NCBI RefSeq assembly: GCF_004519335.1 | Contig: NZ_SOZD01000005.1 | Span: forward strand, 372,001 to 436,000 | Reading direction: 5' to 3' | Origin: Jiella endophytica | GTDB lineage: Bacteria; Pseudomonadota; Alphaproteobacteria; Rhizobiales; Rhizobiaceae | DNA: 64,000 nt | Part shown: positions 48,775 through 57,111 of the stretch, one piece after another | How positions within the stretch are numbered: position 1 is the first letter of the stretch | How the letters are laid out: the number at the start of each line of letters is the position of its first letter | Translations under genes and position numbers: made by a program | Notes under the pieces: generated by a model | What the model was told of the DNA's origin: nothing | The model's input: only the letters and a program-made list of their open reading frames with translations | Databases searched by the model: none

Positions 48775-50676
48775 ATGACGCTAAATCGGATCTTCATGGC
48801 CGCGCTGGCTGCGATGCTCATGGTGGTTGCCGGTGAGAGTGTCGCCGACGAACGCCGCTTCGGCGCATTCGTGGTGAGCAGCGATCGGCCAGGCGTCATC
48901 CGTCTCACCGGGCCGATCGGGGTCCGCGACAGCCTGCAGTTCCGCCGGGCGCTCAGGGCCATTCCGGAGGCGCGGACCCTGTTGCTCGACAGTGAGGGCG
49001 GCTCGCTGATCATCGCTCTCGATCTTGCCGAGGACGTGCTGGAGCGGGGGCTGACGACCGAGGTCGCGGAGGGATCCCGATGCCTCTCGGCCTGCGCGCT
49101 GGTCTTCTTCGCCGGCAGGGAACGTGTGGTGAAGGGCCGCCTCGGCGTCCACCAGGTGGCCTCGACCAGTTCCGGGGACGTCGGCTTCACCCAGTCGACG
49201 CTGTCGGACGTGCTCGATCTTTTCCGCCGCGCCGGGGTCGATCTCGAGATCGCGCAGATCATGCTGGCGACACCGGCCGACCAGATGCACGTCTTCAACG
49301 CCGAGGAAATCGAGCGGCTGGCGATCAACCAGGCGGGCGGATCGAGCGGCCGCTCTGCCTCGCCGCCGGACAGTGGCGCCGGGGCGCCGGTCGAGGCACG
49401 GCTCTCTGCCGAGGCCCGCGAGGCCATCCGCCTGTGCGACGAACTCGCGGCCTATCCCGCGGACCGCAACCGGCCGGCGGGAATCGTCGGCGTCTCCTTC
49501 GACGATCTGAATGCCGATCGTGCCGTGCCCGCCTGCCGGTCGGCTGCGGCAGTACAGCCGGATTCGCCGCGCCTGCAATTTCAGCTCGGCCGGAGCCTCG
49601 ACAAGCTGAAGCGCTATGACGAGGCGCTCTACTGGTACGAGAAGGCGCTCGCCGCCAACTACGCGCCGGCGCAGTCGAATATCGGCTTCATGTATCAATA
49701 CGGCCTCGGCGTAACGAAAGACCCGAGCGAAGCGATCAAGCACTACAGGAGCGCCGCCGAGCGCGGATATGCTCCGGCGCAGTTCAACCTTGCCGAGATT
49801 TATGCGGAGGGAGAGGGCGTTCCGCGCGACGATGCCGAAGCCTTCCGCCTGTACGGCCTGGCCGCTGCCCAGGGCGATGCCGATGGCCAGCGCAAGCTCG
49901 GCTGGATGTACGATCACGGTCTGGGCACGGCCGAAGATGATGCTGCGGCGGTGCGGCTCTACCGGCAGGCGGCCGACCAGGGCGATGCATCCGCGCAACG
50001 ACTTCTCGGCTGGATGTATGCCAACGGGCAAGGCGTCGAGAGAAACGATGGGGAGGCGCTGAAATGGTATCGCAAGGCGGCGGACCAGAATGAACCGGCG
50101 GCGGTGCGCCTGATAGGTTGGATGCACGAGAACGGCTACGGCGTTGCCGAGAGCGCGACGGAGGCCGTGGCGTGGTACCGCAAGGCTGCCGATCTGGGTG
50201 ACGCCGATGCGCAGCGGGAAGTCGGCTGGGCCTATGCCAACGGCACCGGCGTCAGCAAGAACGAATCCGAAGCGGTCAGGTGGTACCGCAAGGCGGCCGA
50301 CCAGAACGACGCCGCGGCGGAGCGGCTGCTCGGCTGGATGTATGCCAATGGTCTCGGCCTGCGAAAGAACGAAACCGAGGCGGTCAAATGGTACCGCAAG
50401 GCCGCCGAAAAGAACGAAGCCGCTGCCCAGAGGCTGCTAGGCTGGATGTATGCGACAGGGCGGGGCATTCGCGAAGACGATGCCGAGGCGATCAAATGGT
50501 ACCGGAAGGCGGCCGAACAGGACGAGCCCCAGGCTCTCTACAATCTCGGCGCCATGTATCAGTCGGGTCAAGGTGTTCGGAAGGATCTCGCCGAGGCGGC
50601 GAGATGGTATAGCAGGGCCGCAGCCGTCGGCCATGAGGACGCCCGCAAGGCGCTTCAGAGGTTGAAGAAGTCCTGA
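48775..50676 (+). CDS. Exported ClpP-like domain protein with nine Sel1 repeats
   Basis: 633 residues from the ATG at 48775, which gives a good signal peptide (TLNRIFMAALAAMLMVVAGE); ATGs at 48730 and 48796 are alternatives. Residues about 30-190 form a ClpP/crotonase-like domain (TLLLDSEGGSLIIALDLAEDVL, GSRCLSACALVFFAG, GRLGVHQVA), as in periplasmic COG3904 proteins. Residues about 295-620 are nine Sel1-like repeats of exactly 36 residues, each near the pattern A-x2-LGWMYANGxGVxKNxxEAxKWYRKAADQ. Sel1 arrays build interaction scaffolds. The 395 bp upstream holds no convincing gene. Confidence 0.8.
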   Translation: MTLNRIFMAALAAMLMVVAGESVADERRFGAFVVSSDRPGVIRLTGPIGVRDSLQFRRALRAIPEARTLLLDSEGGSLIIALDLAEDVLERGLTTEVAEGSRCLSACALVFFAGRERVVKGRLGVHQVASTSSGDVGFTQSTLSDVLDLFRRAGVDLEIAQIMLATPADQMHVFNAEEIERLAINQAGGSSGRSASPPDSGAGAPVEARLSAEAREAIRLCDELAAYPADRNRPAGIVGVSFDDLNADRAVPACRSAAAVQPDSPRLQFQLGRSLDKLKRYDEALYWYEKALAANYAPAQSNIGFMYQYGLGVTKDPSEAIKHYRSAAERGYAPAQFNLAEIYAEGEGVPRDDAEAFRLYGLAAAQGDADGQRKLGWMYDHGLGTAEDDAAAVRLYRQAADQGDASAQRLLGWMYANGQGVERNDGEALKWYRKAADQNEPAAVRLIGWMHENGYGVAESATEAVAWYRKAADLGDADAQREVGWAYANGTGVSKNESEAVRWYRKAADQNDAAAERLLGWMYANGLGLRKNETEAVKWYRKAAEKNEAAAQRLLGWMYATGRGIREDDAEAIKWYRKAAEQDEPQALYNLGAMYQSGQGVRKDLAEAARWYSRAAAVGHEDARKALQRLKKS

Positions 50677-50725
50677 CGATGCGGATGGCGCCCGCAGGGC
50701 TGGCGACGAGGCGAGTGGAGTTGCA

Positions 50726-51331
50726 GTGCTCGACGCGATACTGAGGCGGAGGATCGATCCGCCGGTCGAGAGACTGGCAGCCCGGCTGGTGTCATACGGG
50801 CTCGGGGCGAATGCCGTCACGGTGGCAGGCCTTGCCATCGGCATCGGCGCGGCAGCGGCGATCGCGCTCGGCAGCCCGCTTGCCGGGCTCGTCCTCATCC
50901 TCGTCTCGCGGCTTTGCGACGGGCTCGACGGGGCGATCGCCAAACAGACCCGGCCGACCGATCTCGGCGGTTATCTCGACATCACGTTCGACTTCGTCTT
51001 CTACGGTGCAATCCCGCTCGGCTTTGCGGCGCTCGACCCGGCTGAGAACGCCCTGCCGGCCGCCGTCCTGCTGCTGACCTTCTATGCCAATGGCGCGAGT
51101 TTCCTCGCCTACGCGGTCCTCGCCGAAAAGCGGCAGATCACCACCGATGTGAGGGGGAAGAAGTCGTTCTTCTTCTCGACGGGACTGGCAGAGGCCAGCG
51201 AGACGATCATCGCCTTCTGCCTTTTCTGCCTGTTTCCGGCGTGGTTTCCGGTGATCGCCTATGTGTTCGCGGCGATGACGGCGTGGACCTTTGTCACCCG
51301 CGTCTGGCTGGCGGTGAAGACGTTCGGGTGA
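50726..51331 (+). CDS. CDP-alcohol phosphatidyltransferase family protein
   Basis: 201 residues from a GTG (GTGGAG site six bases upstream). Several hydrophobic helices (VTVAGLAIGIGAAAAIAL, LAGLVLILVSRL, LPAAVLLLTFYA, FAMTAW region). The family motif appears as CDGLDGAIAKQTRPTDLGGYLD-type sequence: Asp65, Asp68-Gly69, Ala72-Lys73, Gly81, Asp85, Asp89. The motif's usual Ala-Arg is Ala-Lys and the spacing to the Gly is one shorter than typical. The metal-binding Asp residues are kept, so transferase activity is plausible, but the substrate head group is unknown. Confidence 0.8.
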   Translation: MLDAILRRRIDPPVERLAARLVSYGLGANAVTVAGLAIGIGAAAAIALGSPLAGLVLILVSRLCDGLDGAIAKQTRPTDLGGYLDITFDFVFYGAIPLGFAALDPAENALPAAVLLLTFYANGASFLAYAVLAEKRQITTDVRGKKSFFFSTGLAEASETIIAFCLFCLFPAWFPVIAYVFAAMTAWTFVTRVWLAVKTFG

Positions 51332-51410
51332 GGCCGCAAGCTGCTCGCCACGAGAACGCGACGTTTCCTCCGCGCGCCTGGGTCTTGGCAGTTTCACGCA
51401 GCGGCCCGCA

Positions 51411-51467
51411 CCCTCGCCCTTCGAGGCTCGCCCGATCGGAGATCGGTCTCGCACCTCAGGATGAGGG
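51411..51467 (-). repeat. Intergenic repeat element, copy 1
   Basis: The 339-bp gap between the phosphatidyltransferase gene and metZ contains no gene but two related elements in opposite orientation. This copy runs CCCTCGCCCTTCGAGGC to CACCTCAGGATGAGGG. Its ends (CCCTC, GAGGG) are complementary. Such CCTCATCCTGAGGTGC...CCTCGAAGGGCGAGGG elements are a familiar type of dispersed non-coding repeat in rhizobial genomes. Confidence 0.7.
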
Positions 51468-51554
51468 CGCTCGGGCTTCGCCGATGAGTGCGGGCGCTTT
51501 TCGCCAGACGAGAGGGCTCGGTTTTCGCAACCGAGAGCGCCGAGTTTTACCTAG

Positions 51555-51601
51555 CCCCTCATCCTGAAGTGCCGCCGCAGGCGGCCTCGAAGGGCGAGGG
51601 G
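51555..51601 (+). repeat. Intergenic repeat element, copy 2 (inverted to copy 1)
   Basis: CCCCTCATCCTGAAGTGCC to GGCCTCGAAGGGCGAGGGG, the same element as at 51411-51467 in reverse orientation. A third related word (GGTTTGACAGGCTCACCATGAGGG) follows around 51633-51656. The inverted pair could fold into a long stem in RNA from either strand and may act as a 3'-end structure between the convergent phosphatidyltransferase and metZ genes. Confidence 0.7.
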
Positions 51602-51670
51602 CGCCGGGCGCGAACGGGTCGGATCCCCTCGTGGTTTGACAGGCTCACCATGAGGGAGTGGGAGCACGGA

Positions 51671-52867
51671 TCAGACAGCCGCCAGTGCGCCCTCGATGTC
51701 GTCCCACAGATCCTCGACGTCCTCAAGGCCCAGCGACAGCCGCACCAGGCCGTCGTCGATGCCGAGTTCGGCCCGGGCCTCGGGCGTCAGGTTCTTGTGG
51801 GTGGTCGTTGCCGGATGGGTGACGAGGCTCTTGGCGTCGCCGAGATTGTTGGAAATCAGGATGATCTCCAGCGCGTTGAGGAAGCGGAAGGCTGCCTCCT
51901 TGCCGCCGGCAATATCGAAGGCGACGAGGGTCGAGCCGGCCGCCATCTGCCGCTTGGCGATCGCATGGTCCGGATGGTCCTCGCGATGCGGGTAGAGCAC
52001 CCGCGAGACTTCCGGCCGCTCGGCCAGCCGGTCGGCAACGGTCGCTGCGGCGGCGGTCTGGTGGGCGACACGCAAAGGCAGGGTCTCGAGACCCTTCAGA
52101 AGCGTCCAGGCGTTGAAGGGCGACAGCGCCGGGCCGGTATGGCGGTAGAAGTCGTGGAGGTTCTCGTCGATCCAGTCCTTCGAGGACAGCACGATGCCGC
52201 CGAGGCAGCGACCCTGGCCGTCGATGTGCTTGGTCGCCGAATAGACGACCACGTCGGCGCCGAGCGCCAAAGGCTTCTGGTGGATCGGCGTCGCAAAGAC
52301 GTTGTCGACCACCAGCGTTGCCCCGGCGGCGTGGGCAATTTCGGCGACGGCGGCGATGTCGATCACCTCGAGCGTCGGATTGGTGGGCGTCTCCATGAAG
52401 AACACGCGGGTGTTCGGCCGCACCGCCTTCTGCCACTGATCGAGGTCGCGGCCGTCGATCAGCGTGCAGTCGACGCCGCAGCGCGCCATCACCGTCTCGA
52501 CCACGTAGCGGCAGGAGCCGAACAGCGCCCGCGCCGCGACGACGTGGTCCCCGGCCTTCACCTGGCACTGGATGGCGGATGCGACCGCCGCCATGCCCGA
52601 GGCGGTGCCGCGGGCGTCCTCGGCGCCTTCGAGCGCCATCATCCGCTCTTCGAACATCCGGGTGGTGGGATTGGCGTAGCGCGAATAGATGAATCCCGGC
52701 TCTTCGCCCTTGAAGCGCGCCTCCGCGGCTTCCGCCGTGTCGTAGACGAAGCCCTGGGTCAGGAACATCGCCTCGGAGGTCTCGCCGAAGCCTGAGCGCG
52801 TTGTCCCGCCATGGACCATCATGGTCGCCGGCCTGAGGGGTTTCTTTTCGTCGCTTCGCTTCAGCAT
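51671..52867 (-). CDS. metZ: O-succinylhomoserine sulfhydrylase
   Basis: 398 residues from the ATG at 52867; the ATG two codons earlier (52873) directly abuts the GGAG ribosome site and is less likely. A Cys/Met-metabolism PLP enzyme: ATMMVHGGTTRSGFGETSEAMFLTQGFVYDTAEAAEARF, YSRYANPTTRMFEERMMALEGAEDARGTASGMAA, and the PLP Lys in VVYSATKHIDGQGRCLGG. The length and N-terminal pattern match MetZ, which makes homocysteine from O-succinylhomoserine and sulfide. Its leader carries a SAM-II riboswitch and a terminator-like hairpin. Confidence 0.93.
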   Translation of the reverse strand: MLKRSDEKKPLRPATMMVHGGTTRSGFGETSEAMFLTQGFVYDTAEAAEARFKGEEPGFIYSRYANPTTRMFEERMMALEGAEDARGTASGMAAVASAIQCQVKAGDHVVAARALFGSCRYVVETVMARCGVDCTLIDGRDLDQWQKAVRPNTRVFFMETPTNPTLEVIDIAAVAEIAHAAGATLVVDNVFATPIHQKPLALGADVVVYSATKHIDGQGRCLGGIVLSSKDWIDENLHDFYRHTGPALSPFNAWTLLKGLETLPLRVAHQTAAAATVADRLAERPEVSRVLYPHREDHPDHAIAKRQMAAGSTLVAFDIAGGKEAAFRFLNALEIILISNNLGDAKSLVTHPATTTHKNLTPEARAELGIDDGLVRLSLGLEDVEDLWDDIEGALAAV

Positions 52868-52884
52868 CGTCATCTCCGAACAGC

Positions 52885-52918
52885 AAAAAACCGGCCACTG
52901 CGATCCCGCAACGCCGGT
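52885..52918 (-). terminator. Intrinsic terminator/attenuator in the metZ leader
   Basis: On the minus strand ACCGGC (52918-52913) pairs with GCCGGT (52895-52890), with an inner TTGCG/CGCA extension, followed directly by TTTTTT (52890-52885). It lies between the SAM-II aptamer and the metZ start and ends 12 bases before it, so SAM binding could be linked to early termination. Confidence 0.6.
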
Positions 52919-52945
52919 CCTCCAGAACGTCCTCGTCTTCGGATC

Positions 52946-53000
52946 GGCCCTTTAGCGAGTTGTTTTACGTGGCTGCAAGCCGGCCGGCCAAATCACCACG
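52946..53000 (-). promoter_or_regulatory. SAM-II riboswitch upstream of metZ
   Basis: Minus-strand sequence from 53000: CGTGGTGATTTGGCCGGC, then GGCTTGCAGCCACGT, AAAACAACTCGCTAAAGGG. P1 pairs CGTGG with CCACG; the GATTTGG loop and the downstream GCTAAAGG form the pseudoknot and U/A-rich triple region typical of SAM-II. The element occurs before metA, metZ and metC in alphaproteobacteria. It would shut down metZ when SAM is plentiful. Confidence 0.88.
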
Positions 53001-53098
53001 ATGGCTTTGCAAATAGCTCCGATGCGGTTAGGCGTCAATCCGCGAAAACTTGGGACATGGCCCGGCAGGCGGGCCGAGAGACGAGAGGACGGCGCGAG

Positions 53099-54190
53099 GT
53101 GAGCGCGAGGCTGGAAGGGATTTTGCCGGATCGGGACATCGCGGCGCTGTTCGATGCGGGCGGGCTCGTCGCCGAGCGCGAGCGCGACGGCGACCAGATC
53201 CAGCCGGCCTCGCTGGACCTCAGGCTCGGGCCCGTCGCCTACCGGGTGCGGGCAAGCTTCCTGCCGGGCGGCGCCCATTCGGTCGCCGACAAGCTCACGC
53301 GCTTTGCCCTTCACGAATTCAGCCTTGAAGGCGGAGCAGTGCTGGAGACCGGCTGTGTCTACGTCGTGCCGCTGATCGAGCGTCTCGCTCTGCCGGCCGA
53401 CGTGCGGGCGACGGCGAACCCGAAATCCTCGACCGGCCGTCTCGACATCTTCACCAGGGTGCTTGCCGACAATGCCCAGGAGTTCGACAAGCTGCCGGCG
53501 GGCTATCAGGGGCCGCTTTATCTGGAAATCTCGCCGCGCACCTTCCCGATCCTCGTCCGCGAGGGCTCGCGCCTGTCGCAGATCCGCTTCCGCCGCGGCG
53601 AGCCGACCCTGTCGGCAGCGGACCTCGCGGCGCTCCATGCCGAGGCGCGGCTGACGTCGGCCGAGACGGTCAACATCTCCGATGCGGGCATAGCCTTGTC
53701 GATCGACCTTGCCGGCGAGCCGGGCAGCCTCGTCGGCTATCGCGGCAAGCGCCACACCGGCCTCGTCGACGTCGATAAGCGCGCCGCCTATCCGATCGCC
53801 GACTACTGGGAGCCGATCCTTCGGCGCGGCAGCGGCGAGATCGTCCTCGATCCGGACGAATTCTACATCCTCGTCTCGAAGGAAGCTGTGCATGTGCCGC
53901 CGGACCACGCGGCCGAGATGACGCCCTTCGATCCGCTGGTCGGCGAGTTCCGCGTCCATTATGCCGGCTTCTTCGATCCGGGTTTCGGCCATTCGGCGGC
54001 GGGCGGCACCGGCAGCCGGGCGGTGCTCGAGGTGCGCAGCCACGACGTGCCGTTCATCCTCGAGGACGGCCAGATCGTCGGCCGGTTGATCTACGAGAAG
54101 ATGGCGGCGATCCCCGAGCGGCTCTATGGCGCCGACCTCGCCTCGAACTACCAGGCCCAGGGCCTGAAGCTGTCGAAGCATTTCGTCTGA
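53099..54190 (+). CDS. dcd: 2'-deoxycytidine 5'-triphosphate deaminase, double-domain form
   Basis: 363 residues from a GTG with GAGAGGA about ten bases upstream; an ATG at 53057, without a ribosome site, would add 14 residues. The length is twice that of ordinary Dcd: the first half has DQIQPASLDLRLGPVAYRVRASFLPG and ANPKSSTGRLDIFTRV (substrate-binding Lys-Ser-Ser), the second has GEIVLDPDEFYILVSKEAVHVPPDHAAEM. It deaminates dCTP to dUTP for dTMP synthesis. The fused form is characteristic of alphaproteobacteria. Divergent from metZ. Confidence 0.88.
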   Translation: MSARLEGILPDRDIAALFDAGGLVAERERDGDQIQPASLDLRLGPVAYRVRASFLPGGAHSVADKLTRFALHEFSLEGGAVLETGCVYVVPLIERLALPADVRATANPKSSTGRLDIFTRVLADNAQEFDKLPAGYQGPLYLEISPRTFPILVREGSRLSQIRFRRGEPTLSAADLAALHAEARLTSAETVNISDAGIALSIDLAGEPGSLVGYRGKRHTGLVDVDKRAAYPIADYWEPILRRGSGEIVLDPDEFYILVSKEAVHVPPDHAAEMTPFDPLVGEFRVHYAGFFDPGFGHSAAGGTGSRAVLEVRSHDVPFILEDGQIVGRLIYEKMAAIPERLYGADLASNYQAQGLKLSKHFV

Positions 54191-54340
54191 TCAGCCTGCC
54201 ACACCGGCGGCCGGCGGGTGGCGGTCCGTGACAGTCCTGCCGCGGAGACGGCGCGATGGCTATCCGGTCGCAGACTCTGCTTGACTGGCCCGTCAAAGGG
54301 CCTATCGCCTCGGCACGACTATCAGTGTGGGAACGGTATC

Positions 54341-55663
54341 GTGCAGGCAGAAACCATCTGTGTCGTCGGGGTCGGCTATGTCGGCCTGATCCAGGCGGTC
54401 GGACTCGCAAGCTTCGGGCTGAAGGTGAAGTGCGTCGACCTCGACGCATGCAAGATCGAGATGCTGAAGAAGGGCGTCCCGCCGATCTTCGAGGAGGGGC
54501 TCGACGAGGCGCTGAAAGAGACCATTGCCCGCGGCCTCATCACCTTCACCACCGACATTGCCGCGGCGGCCGACGCCGATCTGTTCTTCGTCGCCGTCGG
54601 AACCCCGACCAGCGAGCGCACCGGCAATGCCCGGCTCGACTATCTCGACGCGGCGGTATCCGACATTGCGGCGGTTGCGCCGCAAGATGCCGTCATCGTC
54701 GTCAAGTCGACCGTGCCGATCGGTACCTGCGCCGGGCTGCAGGCGCGGCTCGACCGCGACCATCCGGCCAAGCGCCTGCAGATCGTCTCCAACCCGGAAT
54801 TCCTCCGCGAGGGGACGGCGCTCAAGGACTTCTTCAATCCCGAGCGCATCGTCATCGGCGGCGCTGGCGAAAGCGCGCGCGAAAGGGTTCGCCGCAGCTA
54901 CGCCGCCTTCGAGGAACGCGGCGTGCCGATGATCCTCACCGACACCTCGACCAGCGAGACCATCAAATACGCCGCGAATGCCTTTCTCGCGACGAAGGTC
55001 ACCTTCATCAACGAGATCTCCGACCTCGTCGAGACCGTCGGCGGCGACATCGACCAGGTCGCCCGCGGCATCGGCCTCGACAGCCGCATCGGCCCGCAGT
55101 TCCTGAAGGCCGGCCCCGGTTATGGCGGCTCCTGCTTTCCGAAGGATACGCTGGCGCTCGCGACCATCGGCCGGCGCCATGGCGTCCAGCAACAGATCGT
55201 CGAGACGGTCATCAGAATCAATGATTCGCGCCGGTTTCACATCCTCAAGCGGATCGAATCGGCGGTCGGCGACAAGCTCGCCGGCAAGCGGATCGCCGTG
55301 CTCGGCCTCGCCTTCAAGGCCAATACCGACGACGTGCGCGACAGCCCGGCGGTCGATCTCGTCCATGCGCTGCTGGAGGAGGGGGCGGACGTCAGGAGTT
55401 TTGACCCGGTCGCGAGGCTCGCCGTCGATCACCGCAGCTATCGCCAGTGCGACAGCATCGCGGCGGCCTGCGAAGGCGCCAGCGCCGTCCTCGTCGCGAC
55501 GGAATGGGCGGAGTTCAAAAGCTTCGACTTTGCCGCCGTCGAGGCGCTGGTCGCGCGCCGCTACATCTTCGACATGCGACGAATCGTCGATGTCACCGCG
55601 GACTGGGTGCCGCGCTGGGACATCGAGCGGATCGGCTCGCCGCTGATGCGCGCCAGCCTGTGA
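54341..55663 (+). CDS. UDP-glucose 6-dehydrogenase
   Basis: 440 residues from a GTG, chosen because the Rossmann motif ICVVGVGYVGLIQAVGLASFG begins six residues in. Other signatures: FFVAVGTPTSERTGNARLDY, VVKSTVPIGTC, NPEFLREGTALKDFFNPERIVIG, YAANAFLATKVTFINEISDL and the catalytic Cys in GPGYGGSCFPKDTLAL; C-terminal LGLAFKANTDDVRDSPAVDL. It oxidises UDP-glucose to UDP-glucuronate for exopolysaccharide or lipid A modification. Related nucleotide-sugar dehydrogenases cannot be excluded. Last chromosomal gene before the integrated element. Confidence 0.9.
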   Translation: MQAETICVVGVGYVGLIQAVGLASFGLKVKCVDLDACKIEMLKKGVPPIFEEGLDEALKETIARGLITFTTDIAAAADADLFFVAVGTPTSERTGNARLDYLDAAVSDIAAVAPQDAVIVVKSTVPIGTCAGLQARLDRDHPAKRLQIVSNPEFLREGTALKDFFNPERIVIGGAGESARERVRRSYAAFEERGVPMILTDTSTSETIKYAANAFLATKVTFINEISDLVETVGGDIDQVARGIGLDSRIGPQFLKAGPGYGGSCFPKDTLALATIGRRHGVQQQIVETVIRINDSRRFHILKRIESAVGDKLAGKRIAVLGLAFKANTDDVRDSPAVDLVHALLEEGADVRSFDPVARLAVDHRSYRQCDSIAAACEGASAVLVATEWAEFKSFDFAAVEALVARRYIFDMRRIVDVTADWVPRWDIERIGSPLMRASL

Positions 55664-55892
55664 TGCGATGATCCCGTACCTGCGATGACCCCGTACCGGA
55701 GACATGGGTGACAGCATGTCGACACCCCGAACGGTTTGCTCAGGCACCTGAGCCGTCGGGGTCCGAAACCCGATGGACGAGTGCAAGCATATCGGCAGGG
55801 GCGCAGGGCCGCTCGTCCCCGTTCCGTCGCCGGCCGCGAGGCCGCCGAAACATCTTGCGTCGACCGCGCCCATTGGATAGGCAGTCTTTCGT

Positions 55893-55932
55893 CGGAGCGT
55901 AGCGCAGCCTGGTAGCGCACCTGAATGGGGTG
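55893..55932 (+). pseudogene. 5' half of tRNA-Pro(GGG); attachment-site junction
   Basis: The sequence CGGAGCGTAGCGCAGCCTGG continues TAGCGCACCTGAATGGGGTG. This is the acceptor 5' strand, D-arm and the 5' half of the anticodon arm (anticodon GGG) of a proline tRNA, nearly identical to the same parts of E. coli tRNA-Pro(GGG). The 3' half (TCAGG of the anticodon stem, T-arm, CGCTCCG) is absent; from about 55932 the sequence is unrelated. The integrase gene lies 37 bp on. This is the classical position of an att site, and the rest of the tRNA is expected at the element's far end. Confidence 0.7.
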
Positions 55933-55968
55933 CTGATGCGCCCGAATCCAAATCGGCAGCATTCTCAA

Positions 55969-57111
55969 TTATTTGTTGGCGGCTTGCGCGGCCTGCGTGG
56001 TGGATTGCGTGGGAGTCCCGGTCGCCGGGGTGCTCGCGGCTTCCATAGCGTGGCGCAGGTCACTCTGCGTGACGTGGGCGTATTTCGTCGTCGTCGCTAT
56101 GTCGGAGTGGCCGAGCAGGATCTGGGCGAGCTTGATGTTGCCGGAGGCGCGGACGAGCCGTGAGGCGGCGGTGTGGCGGGTGTCGTGGAAGCGGAAGTTG
56201 GTGACGCCGGTCTTGTCGATCGCGCGGCGCCAGGCTGTCTTGAAGCCCTCAGCCGTCAACGGATAGCGGTGGCCGCGAATTCGGGCGCCGCCGGTCTGGC
56301 TCGCTTTCTTTGCCCGGCGCGCCTCATAGGTGAAAACGGCCTCCGGATGATGGTCCTTCAGCGTCCAGAGCAGATCGAAGACGGCGGCCGTCATCGGGAT
56401 CGCCCGAATGCGGTCTCCCTTCCCGGTGACGGTGAGGGTGCGGTTGAAGAAGTCTACGCGGGACCAGCTGAGGCCGATAATCTCGGCGCGGCGGCAGCCT
56501 GTGAGAATGGCGAAGACGACGGCCGGGAGATAGTCCTCGCGCAAGGCAGCGGAGATCTCGCTCTCTTCCTCGCGTGTCGCCTCGCGTACCCTCTCACGCG
56601 GCTCCTTCAGCTTGTGGCGGCGCCAGTCGATCGTTTTGACGCATTGCCCCCAGACGGCGCTTGCGCGGCGCAGGATCGCATCGAGCGGCTGAGTGACCGT
56701 ACGATTGACGGTGGCGGGGCTGATCAGCACGTCGGTCAATTCGCCGTCGCGGCGGCGTGCCACGGTCTCGCCGCGGCGCCGGGCAACGAGACGGGCGACG
56801 AGGGCATCGTCGATGTCTGCGATCGGCGTCCTGGCGCCGACATTGGTCTGCAGCCAGGCGAGGGTTCGCTCGGTATCATCGGAATTTCTGTGATGCTGGC
56901 CGACTTCCGTCCAATAGAGCGTCGCAGCCTCTCCAAAGGAGAGGGGACGGGCAGTGTTAATCGTCGACTCCCTCAGCTTCGCCTTGAGTTGGCGGAGGTA
57001 TTCTTCCGCGTCGCGACGACGCGTGCATCCCGTCTGGCCTGAAAATCGATGACCGCGATGGTGGAAGTCGTAGGAATAGGTGTCGGAACCGCGACGCTTG
57101 TAGACCGACAT
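55969..57111 (-). CDS. Tyrosine-type site-specific integrase
   Basis: 380 residues. The N-terminal SVYKRRGSDTYSYDFHHRGHRF is an arm-binding-type domain opening, followed by a core-binding SAM-like domain (FGEAATLYWTEVG...). The catalytic domain has all residues: Arg207 in LTGCRRAEI, Lys231 in GKGDRIRAIPM, His309 and Arg312 in HDTRHTAASR, His335 in LGHSDI and the nucleophile Tyr344 in TTKYAHV. A Thr/Gln/Ala-rich C-terminal tail ends the protein. It faces the tRNA-Pro junction with its 3' end 37 bp away. The first 139 bp overlap the upstream helix-turn-helix gene. Confidence 0.93.
   Translation of the reverse strand: MSVYKRRGSDTYSYDFHHRGHRFSGQTGCTRRRDAEEYLRQLKAKLRESTINTARPLSFGEAATLYWTEVGQHHRNSDDTERTLAWLQTNVGARTPIADIDDALVARLVARRRGETVARRRDGELTDVLISPATVNRTVTQPLDAILRRASAVWGQCVKTIDWRRHKLKEPRERVREATREEESEISAALREDYLPAVVFAILTGCRRAEIIGLSWSRVDFFNRTLTVTGKGDRIRAIPMTAAVFDLLWTLKDHHPEAVFTYEARRAKKASQTGGARIRGHRYPLTAEGFKTAWRRAIDKTGVTNFRFHDTRHTAASRLVRASGNIKLAQILLGHSDIATTTKYAHVTQSDLRHAMEAASTPATGTPTQSTTQAAQAANK

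Noticed and set aside
55664-55760. Similarity of the sequence between the UDP-glucose dehydrogenase gene and the tRNA-Pro fragment to an IS481-type element end (TGTCACCCATGTCTCCGG on the minus strand)
   Set aside because: Only a short terminal-repeat-like stretch; no transposase frame and no second end in the window, so I do not call an insertion sequence.
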